64,000 bases of DNA from GCA-2737725 sp965229355 (GTDB taxonomy: Bacteria; Pseudomonadota; Alphaproteobacteria; Rhodospirillales; Rhodospirillaceae), in the NCBI GenBank assembly GCA_965229355.1, contig OZ245869.1, forward strand, positions 2,356,001-2,420,000, in the 5' to 3' direction. This document shows, piece by piece, positions 1-8,609 of the stretch; the stretch's first letter is position 1; the number at the start of each line of letters is the position of its first letter. Below the pieces are notes generated by a model that saw only the letters and a list, made by a program, of their open reading frames with translations, was not told the origin of the DNA and searched no databases. A program made the position numbers and the translations under genes.

Positions 1-153
1 CCGGTCTTCGGCCAGAGCCAGGAGATTATTGGGTGCATCGGTGTGACGATGCCGTCGAAACGCTACAAACTTCACACGGAGGACGCGCTCGCCGTTGCGG
101 TGCAGCAAGCGGCGAAAAAACTAAGCGAGTTAGCATTTCTGTCCCGGCGGTGA
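1..153 (+). CDS. IclR-family transcriptional regulator, C-terminal fragment (gene cut by window edge)
   Basis: Frame 1 is open from the first base to a TGA at 151-153 and gives 50 residues. The segment PVFGQSQEIIGCIGVTMPS resembles the end of the IclR effector-binding domain, where a P-V-F-x-x-x-G-x-x-x-G-x-[LI]-x-[VL] strand pattern is followed by one last helix; here that helix carries A-V-Q-Q-A-A-K-K-L-S-E-L. The DNA-binding half lies outside the window. IclR proteins commonly control adjacent catabolic operons and sense a pathway metabolite, so this is a natural regulator for the receptor/dioxygenase cluster that starts 129 bp downstream on the same strand. The family call rests on a short tail and is moderately secure; the regulatory role is inferred from position. 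Confidence 0.65.
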   Translation, partial: PVFGQSQEIIGCIGVTMPSKRYKLHTEDALAVAVQQAAKKLSELAFLSRR

Positions 154-161
154 AGATTGCA

Positions 162-200
162 AATTCCGTATTATGGAATTGTGATTTCCTATTTCGGAAA
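162..200. promoter_or_regulatory. Two tandem inverted repeats, putative IclR-type operator
   Basis: Two palindromes sit back to back between the regulator and the receptor gene: AATTCC-7 bp-GGAATT (162-180) and TTTCC-6 bp-GGAAA (185-200). Both share the half-site TTCC/GGAA, and their centres are about 21.5 bp apart, close to two helical turns, which suits two dimers bound on one face. IclR-family operators are often of the TTCC...GGAA kind. A further inverted repeat TTGAC-8 bp-GTCAA follows at 205-222. I see no convincing sigma70 -10 box. The binding protein is inferred. Confidence 0.5.
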
Positions 201-282
201 CCACTTGACGTTGATTAGTCAACAAAGACACCCTAGCTCATCTGTGGGTTAGCTCCTACAGGATGCATCCGGGGAGGGAAGC

Positions 283-2742
283 ATGCAGAACTTCAATTAT
301 ACGTGCTGGCTGCGGACCAGCGTATCGTCGCTTGCTTTGGTGGGAATGCTTCAATTGAGCACAGGGGCTGCCGCGCAAAACACGGCGCAGACGCAGCGTG
401 CTGGCGGTGATGTCGCTCTTGAGGAAATCATCGTTACTGCTCAGTTCCGCGATCAAAAACTTCAAGACGTCCCAATCGCGATAACTGCAATCAGCGGCGA
501 AATGCTAGAGCAGCGCGGGCAGATCAGTATCGCTGACCTAAGCGGGCGAGCACCCAACGTGACATTGCGTCAAGCCCCGGCAACATATGGCCCCGCAGTG
601 GTCGCGTATATCCGCGGCGTTGGCCAGCGCGATACGACTCTTGCTTTGGAGCCTGGTGTCGGACTGTATGTTGATGATGTCTATCTGCCGACGATGCACG
701 GTTCTCTTCTTAATCTTGTTGATCTTGAGCGTCTTGAAGTTCTGCGCGGTCCACAGGGTACCTTGGCTGGCCAGAATTCTATCGGTGGAGCGATCAAACT
801 CTACTCAAAGAAGCCTGACGGAAATAGCGACGCATATAGTTCCGCGACCGTAGGCAGCTACAATCGTGTGGAGCTTCGTGGCGGTTCGAACTTCACCGTG
901 GTTCCTGACCAACTCTTTGCTCGTGTTTCTGGAGCAGCGGCGCGCAAAGATGGCTACGTCACACGTTATGACTATGCTTGCACGCACCCAGGCAGCACGA
1001 TTCCCAGTTCTGTCGTTGGTAATGGTTGTAAGCTGGGAACTGAAGGCGGCAAGGAGTACATTGCGGGTCGTCTAGCCATGCGCTGGCTGCCCACGTCACG
1101 CGTGACAGTGGACGTGGTTGGTGATGTTACGCGTGACGGCAGTGAACCTGGGCCGACAACTCTGCTTTATGTCGGCCGCGGCGCTAACCCGGGCACGTCG
1201 CTGACTGGTGTCGCGACCCCGGCCGCGGCGGCCTATGTTCTCAATGGCAACATCTACGGCGGAGCTACCGGCTCACCCTTTGTCAGCTATTCCCCATACG
1301 GCGCGTTTGCGTTGGATACCTTCAGCAAGAGTCCTTACACTAGCTATGAAAATTATATTGACCTAGTGCCGCGTGATGGCACTGCGGCTTGGCAGGCACC
1401 TCTGAAGAGCGCTCTGAATACTTGGGGCGCGGCGGGTACGATTACCGGAGAGTTGTCGGATAACCTAACGTTGGTCTCGATTACTGCGTATCGCAAGTTT
1501 GACGGAACGTATTCATCAGGTGATGGGTCGCCGTTGAGCCCAACTCTTCAAGCGAGCCGCATTTTCAATCATCAGTTCAGCCAAGAAGTGCGACTAACAG
1601 CTGAAATTGCTGACATTATCAACGTTACTGCGGGTGGATTTTACTTCGACAAAACTAGCCGGAACCGCACACGCGTTACATTGACCACGTTAAATTTTAT
1701 CGAGGACAATTCGGTTCCTGCCAAAACAAAAGCGGTGTTCGCTAATGCTGAAGTAACTCCGATCGACTCTCTGACCCTGGTTGGCGGTTTACGTTACACT
1801 GACCAGACGAAGGACTTCATCTACGGGCGCCTTGGTGTGCCTGGATCATCGACCGGCGGAGCTGTGCCCGCTTCGCTGGCGGCACTGAACGGTCTCGTCG
1901 GTAGCTTCAAGGGTGACCGCATCGATTACAGGCTGGCTGCGCAATACCGCTTTACCGACGACGTGATGGCTTTTGGCCAGGTTTCGACAGGATTCAAGGG
2001 CGGCGGCATCAATTCGCGGGCATTTTTCCCGGCTCAAGCCTTACCCCATAATCCCGAGACGCTTGATGCCTACGAAGCTGGATTCAAAAGCGAATTCCTC
2101 GACAATAAAGTGCGGCTGAATGGTTCGGCCTTTATCAACAAGTACAAGGACATTCTGGTATCTGTCTCGAGCTGCCCACTGCCAGGGGCGCCGGCTGCGC
2201 CTTGCGCGTTGCCGCTCAATGCTGGCACAGCCACAGTTAAAGGGTTCGAGCAGGAGTTAGCATTTCGCCCGACGCCAGAGTTTTCAATCGATGCTTCGTT
2301 GGCGTATCTACACTTCAAATACACATCAATCAGTGCGGTTGCGGCCAGCGCAGGGATCGGACTTGAGGACAAAGGGGTCTACATTTCGCCGTGGCAATGG
2401 AGCGTTGGGGCTCAGTACGAAATTGATATGGGCACCGGTGGAACATTTACGCCGCGTATCGATGTCAGTCACGAAGACGCGTTTAACCGAAATGCAAATA
2501 ACGTAGATGCCGCAACGGGCGGACGAGACATCTTCGGGCTCGTCGCGGGTCGTACTCTGGTCAACGCGCGCCTGACCTACGCCACCGAGGATAAGAACTG
2601 GGAAATTGCTGGTGAGATCCGCAATCTCACGGACAAACTCTATTACAGCGATGTCTTCGACAATCGTGGCTCAACGAACTCAATTCAAGGTTCTCCGGGT
2701 GAGCCGAGAACCTGGGCACTTAGCATTAAGCGCCGCTTTTAA
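283..2742 (+). CDS. TonB-dependent outer-membrane receptor
   Basis: This 819-residue protein is predicted to be a 22-strand outer-membrane barrel importing a substrate with energy from TonB. It has a signal peptide ending near residue 31 (GAAAQ), a TonB box EEIIVTA at 47-53, a plug region at about 60-175 containing YIRGVG and the typical LRGPQGTL segment, then a long barrel that ends with the terminal aromatic residue F819. An extracellular loop contains a Cys pair (YAC...GNGC) that may form a disulfide. The length and the IIVTAQ-type box fit the large alphaproteobacterial/sphingomonad-type receptor group that imports many organic compounds, not only siderophores. A purine-rich RBS (GGGGAGGGAAG) precedes the ATG. 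It is the first gene of the catabolic cluster, so its cargo is probably the compound attacked by the downstream oxygenases; that is inference. Confidence 0.93.
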   Translation: MQNFNYTCWLRTSVSSLALVGMLQLSTGAAAQNTAQTQRAGGDVALEEIIVTAQFRDQKLQDVPIAITAISGEMLEQRGQISIADLSGRAPNVTLRQAPATYGPAVVAYIRGVGQRDTTLALEPGVGLYVDDVYLPTMHGSLLNLVDLERLEVLRGPQGTLAGQNSIGGAIKLYSKKPDGNSDAYSSATVGSYNRVELRGGSNFTVVPDQLFARVSGAAARKDGYVTRYDYACTHPGSTIPSSVVGNGCKLGTEGGKEYIAGRLAMRWLPTSRVTVDVVGDVTRDGSEPGPTTLLYVGRGANPGTSLTGVATPAAAAYVLNGNIYGGATGSPFVSYSPYGAFALDTFSKSPYTSYENYIDLVPRDGTAAWQAPLKSALNTWGAAGTITGELSDNLTLVSITAYRKFDGTYSSGDGSPLSPTLQASRIFNHQFSQEVRLTAEIADIINVTAGGFYFDKTSRNRTRVTLTTLNFIEDNSVPAKTKAVFANAEVTPIDSLTLVGGLRYTDQTKDFIYGRLGVPGSSTGGAVPASLAALNGLVGSFKGDRIDYRLAAQYRFTDDVMAFGQVSTGFKGGGINSRAFFPAQALPHNPETLDAYEAGFKSEFLDNKVRLNGSAFINKYKDILVSVSSCPLPGAPAAPCALPLNAGTATVKGFEQELAFRPTPEFSIDASLAYLHFKYTSISAVAASAGIGLEDKGVYISPWQWSVGAQYEIDMGTGGTFTPRIDVSHEDAFNRNANNVDAATGGRDIFGLVAGRTLVNARLTYATEDKNWEIAGEIRNLTDKLYYSDVFDNRGSTNSIQGSPGEPRTWALSIKRRF

Positions 2743-2760
2743 GACTATAGATGATTGTAT

Positions 2761-2793
2761 GCGCGCGAGCGGCGTTGAAGCCGCTTTGCGCGC
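2761..2793 (+). other. Strong intercistronic hairpin
   Basis: GCGCGCGAGCGGC (2761-2773) pairs with GCCGCTTTGCGCGC (2780-2793) around the six-base loop GTTGAA, with one G-T pair and one bulged T. No T-run follows, so it is not a standard terminator. It lies between the receptor gene and the next gene and could be an RNA-processing or stabilising element that sets unequal expression of receptor and enzymes, or a weak attenuator. Confidence 0.5.
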
Positions 2794-2818
2794 AGGCGTG
2801 ACGAAGAAAGGGTAATGT

Positions 2819-3784
2819 ATGACTGCGTCCTTGTCCCAAGTTGTCAGTGCTGCTGGAGTACATACACCTATCGTTGCCGGACTACCGATGCCTGAATTTC
2901 GGCGTATTCGGGTTGAGCCTATTACTGGCGCGTGTGGATGCGAGATCTCCGGAGTGGATTTAAGAGAGCCGTTGGACAAAGATGTTCTTGAGGAAGTCAT
3001 GCTTGCTTTTGAGCAATTCTTAGTCATCGTATTTCGCAATCAGAATTTGACGCCTGAACAGCATAAGGCCTTCTCTCGGCAGTTCGGCGATTTGATGGAA
3101 CTGCCGCAAGCTCCCACGTACGATGGACATCATGACATGCAGGAGGTGCGGCGTGAGGCGCACGAGCCTGAGAGCGTTGTGCCGTCTTTCGAGCACTTTC
3201 ACACAGACAGCCCTTTCTTGCGACAGCCGCCGAAATGCATCGTGATGCGAGCGTTGGCTGTTCCGCAGTGGGGCGGGGACACCGCATTCTCTAACGCATA
3301 TCTCGTTTATGAGCATTTGTCGGCCGGCATGAAGAGTCTGCTGAATAGCTTGCAGGTGGTTTATTCTGGGCGGGATATCTGGTCGAAGAATGAGCGCTTG
3401 GCTCCGGATAAGCGGCTTCGGCTTCGGGAGACGCATAGCTTTTCAGATGATCAGCTTGAGAACATTCATCCCGCTGTTCGTGTCCATCCGCGAACTGGGC
3501 GTAAAGCGCTGTTCGCCACTAGCGCATACTTCAAACGCTTTGTCGGCTGGTCAGAGGAAGAAAGTCGGGCACTGCTGTCATATCTGCAAGGCTTAGCCCA
3601 ACACTTGCATTATCACTGCCGTATTAAGTGGCATAAAGACACGCTGATCGTCTGGGATAACCGCTTTACACTCCATCGCGGTGTGCATGACTTCAAATAC
3701 GAGCGTCGCCATCTCATTCGGACCACAGTGATTGGTGAGGTGCCATTGGGAATCGCAAACTGGACGGCACCCACAGTGCTGTAG
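2819..3784 (+). CDS. TauD/TfdA-family Fe(II)/2-oxoglutarate-dependent dioxygenase
   Basis: This 321-residue protein belongs to the family that couples oxidative decarboxylation of 2-oxoglutarate to hydroxylation of a substrate, often leading to C-O, C-N or C-S cleavage (TfdA, TauD). The facial triad is visible as H128-T-D130 in EHFHTDSP and the distal H286 in FTLHRGVHD. R301 lies 15 residues after the distal His, the place of the 2-oxoglutarate carboxylate-binding Arg. The WGGDTAFSNAY segment near 151-161 is also typical. The ATG at 2819 has GAAAGGG upstream. The next gene begins a few bases after its stop, so it is in an operon with the ThDP enzyme. The substrate cannot be read from the sequence; ether cleavage or alpha-hydroxylation of a carboxylic acid would fit the family. 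Confidence 0.9.
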   Translation: MTASLSQVVSAAGVHTPIVAGLPMPEFRRIRVEPITGACGCEISGVDLREPLDKDVLEEVMLAFEQFLVIVFRNQNLTPEQHKAFSRQFGDLMELPQAPTYDGHHDMQEVRREAHEPESVVPSFEHFHTDSPFLRQPPKCIVMRALAVPQWGGDTAFSNAYLVYEHLSAGMKSLLNSLQVVYSGRDIWSKNERLAPDKRLRLRETHSFSDDQLENIHPAVRVHPRTGRKALFATSAYFKRFVGWSEEESRALLSYLQGLAQHLHYHCRIKWHKDTLIVWDNRFTLHRGVHDFKYERRHLIRTTVIGEVPLGIANWTAPTVL

Positions 3785-3795
3785 AAGGCGTGGAG

Positions 3796-5424
3796 ATGAA
3801 AGTTAGTGCGGCTGTCGCAGAAATTCTCAAGCGCGAGAGCGTAGACGTAATATTCGGGTATCCCCGTAACGCCGTGCTGGAGCAGGCCGCAGCGGTGGGA
3901 ATCCGCACGATTATCGTGCGGCAGGAGCGTACTGGTGTTCACATGGCTGACGCCTATTCGCGATTAACGCGCGGGCGACGAATGGGCGTGTTCGCGATGC
4001 AGCATGGCCCGGGCACCGAGAACGCTTATGGTGGCGTGGCACAGGCCTACGCTGAAAGCGTGCCAGTGCTGGTGCTGCCTCAGGGTTATGCGCGCCGTTT
4101 ATCACACGTGCCTGACAATTATAATGCCACGCGCTCTATGCGGGACATTACCAAAACTGCAGAGCCAATCCTGCGGGCCGAGGACACGCCTGCAGTTTTG
4201 CGCCGGGCGTTCACGGCGCTGCGGAATGGTCGTCGCCGTCCTGCGCTTGTGGAAATGCCCTGGGATGTACTTGCCGAGGAGATACCTCAGCCATTGAACT
4301 ATCGCCCCGTTGTTACAACGCGGTCTGGGCCAGACCCCGCTGACATTGCGAAGGTGACGGATCGCTTGATTGCGGCCAAGCGCCTGGTGATTCACGCGGG
4401 CGCGGGCATACATTGGGCCGAGGCTTATGAGGAACTGAAAGCTTTAGCCGAGCTGCTGGCGGCCCCGGTGTCGACCAGCCTTGAAGGTAAGAGCGCATTT
4501 GATGAGACTCATCATTTAGCGCTCGGTGCTGGCGGTGCTGCGACGCCCGGGCCGGTTCGGCATTTCCTTGACGCCGCAGATCTTATCCTTGGGATTGGCT
4601 GCAGTTTTTCCGAGACCGCATTCGGCGTTGCAATGCCAGATCATGTGCCGATTATTCATGCAACGCTTGATCCGGCGGATATCAACAAAAGCATCCCGTG
4701 CGAGATGGCCTTGATAGGTGATGCCAAGCTTACGCTCTCAATGCTGCTTGAGCAGTGTCGCGCCCGTCTAACGGTACAGCGTAATGCAGACCGCGTGGTG
4801 TCGGAGATAAGTGATGTCGAGGCAACGTGGTTGGCACAATGGCGCCCCTTGCTTGAGAGCAATGACACGCCGCTCAGTCCATACCGCGTCTTATGGGAGC
4901 TGCAGAAAACTGTTGATGTGGGCAATACCATCATTACCCATGATGCAGGTTCTCCACGAGATCAGTTGACCCCATTCTGGAAATCCCGAGCACCGCTCAG
5001 CTACATTGGCTGGGGCAAATCAACCCAACTCGGCTATGGGCTGGGTCTGGCGATGGGCGCAAAATTGGCGCACCCTGAAAAGTTATGCATCAATGTGTGG
5101 GGAGACGCCGCAATTGGTTTTACTGGCATGGACTTTGAAACCGCTGTCCGCGAACGCCTTCCGATACTCTCGATATTGCTCAATAATTCTGCGATGGCGA
5201 TAGAGCTAGATCAAATGCCAATAGCCACTCGTCGTTTTCGCGCCACTGATATTTCTGGAAATTATGCCGCGTTCGCGAAGTCGATGGGTGGCTATGGAGA
5301 GCGGGTTACGCGCCCCGAAGAAATAGCTGCCGCAATTCGGCGCGGCGTTGAAGCGACCAGATCGGGCCAGGCGGCGCTGTTGGAGTTTATCACGGCAACC
5401 GAGACCCGGGCATCACGCCTATGA
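3796..5424 (+). CDS. ThDP-dependent enzyme of the acetolactate synthase/benzoylformate decarboxylase superfamily
   Basis: About 542 residues with the three-domain architecture of 2-oxoacid decarboxylases and carboligases: an N-terminal Pyr domain with the catalytic Glu in VRQERTGVHMADAYSR (E44), a middle TPP_enzyme_M-like domain with HAGAGIHWAEA, and a C-terminal PP domain whose cofactor motif is GDAAIGFTGMDFE followed by LLNNSAM. The motif begins GDA rather than the usual GDG. I chose ATG 3796 over GTG 3790 because AAGG at 3785-3788 is 7 nt from the ATG but only 1 nt from the GTG. Its stop overlaps the next start. In this cluster it probably cleaves or decarboxylates a 2-oxo acid or an alpha-hydroxyketone produced by an oxygenase. 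A true acetolactate synthase is less likely, since no small subunit is adjacent. Confidence 0.85.
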   Translation: MKVSAAVAEILKRESVDVIFGYPRNAVLEQAAAVGIRTIIVRQERTGVHMADAYSRLTRGRRMGVFAMQHGPGTENAYGGVAQAYAESVPVLVLPQGYARRLSHVPDNYNATRSMRDITKTAEPILRAEDTPAVLRRAFTALRNGRRRPALVEMPWDVLAEEIPQPLNYRPVVTTRSGPDPADIAKVTDRLIAAKRLVIHAGAGIHWAEAYEELKALAELLAAPVSTSLEGKSAFDETHHLALGAGGAATPGPVRHFLDAADLILGIGCSFSETAFGVAMPDHVPIIHATLDPADINKSIPCEMALIGDAKLTLSMLLEQCRARLTVQRNADRVVSEISDVEATWLAQWRPLLESNDTPLSPYRVLWELQKTVDVGNTIITHDAGSPRDQLTPFWKSRAPLSYIGWGKSTQLGYGLGLAMGAKLAHPEKLCINVWGDAAIGFTGMDFETAVRERLPILSILLNNSAMAIELDQMPIATRRFRATDISGNYAAFAKSMGGYGERVTRPEEIAAAIRRGVEATRSGQAALLEFITATETRASRL

Positions 5425-6734
5425 GTGGGCCCGTGACGATCGGTACAAATAATGCACCATCTCAGCGCGAGCCTTGGCCATCGCATGCGAACTGGCCGCT
5501 CGGCCTCCTGACCCTGATTTCAGTCTTCAACTACCTTGACCGGTCACTTTTGGGTCTGGCTTTGCCGCTCGTGAAAGCCGAGTTGGGGGCTTCCGACACG
5601 GTATTGGGTTTGGTAACCGGCTTAGCGTTCGTGCTTTTATACTCGTTTCTGGGGTTGCCTATCGCATGGCTGGCTGATCGATGGAGCCGGCGAAACATTA
5701 TAGCTGCAGGTTTGGCATTCTGGAGTTTGATGACCGCCCTGACGGGTTATGTGTCTTCGATTTTGCAGTTGGCTATAGCTCGCTTTTTGATGGGCGCGGG
5801 CGAGGCCTGCGCACTGGCGCCATCAAATGCGATGATTGCAGATATGGTCCATCCCCAGCGACGCCCCTTGGCGATGGCGCTATTTGGGACTGCAAGTTCG
5901 ATTGCATCAATTGTCTTCTTTCCGATCGCGGGGTGGGTCGCCCAAACCTATGGGTGGCGTACGATGTTCATTGTTATGGGGCTTCCTGGGGTTGTGGTCG
6001 CGGTACTGTTTCTTTCAACAGTCAAAGAGCCGCCACGAACATCTCCCCCGAAGCGGCGCGTTGCGGGCCCTTTGCGTGAGGTGATGGCAGATATTGCATC
6101 TTTGTTCACCGACCGGTGCTTCGTTTGGATTTTTGCTGGTGTCACTTTGATGGGCGCCAATGTTTGGGCCGCCGGAGCATGGACCCCGACGTTTCTAGCT
6201 CGTGTTCATGACATGGGCCTTGCCGAAGTGGGGCGCACAATCGGGCCGATCCGCGGTCTGGTTGGGGCTGCCGGCATTTTGGCCGGTGGATTTCTCATCG
6301 ACCGATTGGCGCATCGCCGCCGTAGCTGGCAAGTGATCGGCCCTGCGTTGGCCTGTATTGTTGCGGGCCCCGCCGAGGCGCTTTTTCTGCTGGGCGATAC
6401 GCGAGCACTATGGTTGCTTGGGCTGGTGATTGTCAGCTTTGTGATGCTGATGCACCAAGGGCCAATCTTCGCAGTCACGACAAACGCCGTCAAAGTTCAG
6501 CATCGTGCGCTTGCGATAGCTGTCATACTGTTCGGCGCAAGTTTTGTCGGCAATGTAGTGGGGCCAAGTGCTGTTGGTATTCTCAACGATTTTTTGAAGC
6601 CCGAGTTTGGCGACAGCGCGATCCGGTATTCCATGCTGATCATCGCTGTCACCCCGGTGCTTGCCGGGCTCTGCTTCCTGCGTGCTGCTCCTTTATACAA
6701 CGTTCATCAGGCCCAACATGAACAGGGTGGCTAG
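5421..6734 (+). CDS. MFS transporter
   Basis: A 437-residue hydrophobic protein with about twelve predicted membrane helices in two halves. The first helix carries FNYLDRSLLGLALP, and the loop between helices 2 and 3 is the MFS signature region, LADRWSRRN. The FNYLDR motif is common in carriers for organic acids and aromatic acids and in spinster-like proteins. The ATG overlaps the stop of the ThDP enzyme gene (ATGA), so the two are translationally coupled. It most probably brings the cluster's substrate across the inner membrane after the TonB receptor has moved it across the outer one; export of a product is the alternative. The specificity is not visible. Confidence 0.88.
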   Translation: MSGPVTIGTNNAPSQREPWPSHANWPLGLLTLISVFNYLDRSLLGLALPLVKAELGASDTVLGLVTGLAFVLLYSFLGLPIAWLADRWSRRNIIAAGLAFWSLMTALTGYVSSILQLAIARFLMGAGEACALAPSNAMIADMVHPQRRPLAMALFGTASSIASIVFFPIAGWVAQTYGWRTMFIVMGLPGVVVAVLFLSTVKEPPRTSPPKRRVAGPLREVMADIASLFTDRCFVWIFAGVTLMGANVWAAGAWTPTFLARVHDMGLAEVGRTIGPIRGLVGAAGILAGGFLIDRLAHRRRSWQVIGPALACIVAGPAEALFLLGDTRALWLLGLVIVSFVMLMHQGPIFAVTTNAVKVQHRALAIAVILFGASFVGNVVGPSAVGILNDFLKPEFGDSAIRYSMLIIAVTPVLAGLCFLRAAPLYNVHQAQHEQGG

Positions 6735-6748
6735 CAAGTAGGTCGCCG

Positions 6749-8107
6749 ATGGCACATAGAATCGAAGATCTGATTGATGATCGTCCGCGCGAAGGTGTTT
6801 TTCGTGTCCATCGCGCATTGTTTGATGATCCCGATCTCTTTGACTTCGAAATTCGCCACCTCTTCGAGGGGGGCTGGATTTTTCTCGGGCTCGATAGCCA
6901 AGCGCTGCGCCCGCATGATTTCTTCACAACCATGGCCGGGCGTGTACCTGTTCTTGTTATGCGTAATGACGAAGGCCAGTTGGGGGCCTATATCAATTCA
7001 TGCCCTCACAAAGGATTACGGATCGCCCAAACGTTGCAGGGCAACGCCCGGCTGCACGTATGCCCCTATCATAGCTGGACTTTTGACAGCAGTGGACGCA
7101 ATCGCGGTGTAAAGTGGCAGTCCTCGGGGTGTTACTCGGAAACCTGGCAGAAACAGAGCCGCGACCTAACCAGCTTGCCAGCGTTCTCGAATTTCCGTGG
7201 CTTTCTTTTCGGCAGTTTGACCGGTGATGTCCCGCCGCTGGAAGACTATCTCGGCGGGGCAAAGCGATTCATTGAGCTAGTCGCAGACCAGAGTGAAGAG
7301 GGTGCCGAACTGGTTCCTGGGGCCATCAGCTACACGTTCAATGCTAACTGGAAGATGCAGCTCGAGAATTGCTCTGACGCCTACCATTTTACCTCTACGC
7401 ACCCTTCTTACGTGGAGCTGTTGCAAAATCGACGGACTGCAGGTGTGTCCGCTGTTGCGTCTGTCTGGGACCAAGACCAGTCCTGGCACGAAGACTCAAC
7501 GGGTATCGCGGGTGGCAGTGTCAGCTTCGACAATGGCCACGTTTTAAATTGGGGGCGGCTTGGAATTCATCAGGGTCATCCGTTATTCGAGCGCGCCGAC
7601 GCGCTTGCGATACGTCTCGGTCGCGAGCGTCGCGATTGGATCTTCCGAATGCGCAACCTGACGATCTTTCCGAACCTGCAAATTGCAGAGAATGCCTCGA
7701 GCCAACTGCGTGTAATCCAGCCTATTGCTGCGGGTAAGACGCTAATGCGGACGTGGTGTATTGCGCCAAAGGGTGAACATAGCGAGGCCCGGCGTCAGCG
7801 CATTCGACAGTACGAAGACTTTTTCAACCCATCCGGAATGGCGACGCCCGACGATACGGTATGCTACGAAAGCGGCCAGCGTGGGCTTGCCGCGAAGAAT
7901 GCGCCTTGGCTGCAAGGATATGGACGCGGGTTTGCTGCCAGCCAGCCCGGCGGCGGCACACTAACAGATTCCATTGATGCCGCAGCAACCAGTCACGTCA
8001 TCGGGGATGCACGGTTGTGCGATGAAACGCTTTACCAAAACTACTATCGGGCATGGGCCAAACGTATCGGTCCAAAACTGACTGACGCTGCCGAAGGTCG
8101 ATCATGA
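6749..8107 (+). CDS. Ring-hydroxylating dioxygenase, large (alpha) subunit, benzoate/anthranilate type
   Basis: A 452-residue Rieske oxygenase subunit. The [2Fe-2S] ligands are C85-P-H87 and C105-P-Y-H108. The mononuclear iron site is seen in NWKMQLENCSDAYHFTSTH, with bridging D210 and ligands H213 and H218; the third ligand is probably an Asp in GMATPDD near 368. The N-terminus (HRALFDDPDLFDFEIRHLF followed by GGWIFLG) and the C-terminal SGMATPDD segment follow the BenA/AntA pattern, so the substrate is likely a benzoate-like acid. Family members add both atoms of O2 to an aromatic ring. The next gene is the small subunit, overlapping by ATGA. No ferredoxin or reductase (BenC-like) gene is present in the window, so electrons must come from elsewhere. 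Confidence 0.9.
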   Translation: MAHRIEDLIDDRPREGVFRVHRALFDDPDLFDFEIRHLFEGGWIFLGLDSQALRPHDFFTTMAGRVPVLVMRNDEGQLGAYINSCPHKGLRIAQTLQGNARLHVCPYHSWTFDSSGRNRGVKWQSSGCYSETWQKQSRDLTSLPAFSNFRGFLFGSLTGDVPPLEDYLGGAKRFIELVADQSEEGAELVPGAISYTFNANWKMQLENCSDAYHFTSTHPSYVELLQNRRTAGVSAVASVWDQDQSWHEDSTGIAGGSVSFDNGHVLNWGRLGIHQGHPLFERADALAIRLGRERRDWIFRMRNLTIFPNLQIAENASSQLRVIQPIAAGKTLMRTWCIAPKGEHSEARRQRIRQYEDFFNPSGMATPDDTVCYESGQRGLAAKNAPWLQGYGRGFAASQPGGGTLTDSIDAAATSHVIGDARLCDETLYQNYYRAWAKRIGPKLTDAAEGRS

Positions 8108-8592
8108 CCCACGAAGAGGCTGCCCTTCTTCTATTTCGTGAAGCAGCGTTGCTTGATAACGGCGCTTGGGCAGAGTGGTTGGATTTATACACTGAGAATG
8201 CCATATTTTGGGTGCCGGCGTGGAAAGATGAGGTCACGATAACGTCCGATCCAGATGCCGAGCTTTCGCTCATCTATTACAATGGTCGCCAAGGATTGGC
8301 AGATCGGGTGAAGCGTGCGACGTCGGGACTGTCGGTTGCTTCCTCACCCCGTGCGCGCTGCGTACATGCCATAAGCAATGTCATGGTTCACGACAACGGG
8401 GCCGAAGCTGTTGAAGTTGGTTCGGTCTTCACCGTTCACCGCTACGACGTGAGGGCGGAACAGGCCCATTGCTTTTTTGGCTATTACCGCCATCACTTCG
8501 TGGTTCATCGCGGAAAATGGCTGATTTCAAGCAAGAAAGCTGTGCTTCTGAATGACTGTATTCCAACGGTTCTCGATTTCTTCTCCATCTGA
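8104..8592 (+). CDS. Ring-hydroxylating dioxygenase, small (beta) subunit
   Basis: A 162-residue protein of the NTF2-like/SnoaL fold used by beta subunits of group-II dioxygenases. The N-terminal segment LFREAALLDNGAWAEWLDLY and the central ENAIFWVPAW are typical of BenB/AntB-like chains, as is the late HHFVVHRGKWLISSKKAVLLND. Beta subunits have no metal site; they stabilise the alpha3beta3 hexamer and can affect substrate range. The ATG overlaps the alpha-subunit stop by 4 bp, which supports equal co-translation. Its length is normal for the family. Confidence 0.87.
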   Translation: MTHEEAALLLFREAALLDNGAWAEWLDLYTENAIFWVPAWKDEVTITSDPDAELSLIYYNGRQGLADRVKRATSGLSVASSPRARCVHAISNVMVHDNGAEAVEVGSVFTVHRYDVRAEQAHCFFGYYRHHFVVHRGKWLISSKKAVLLNDCIPTVLDFFSI

Positions 8593-8609
8593 AACAACAG
8601 GAAAGCCTC

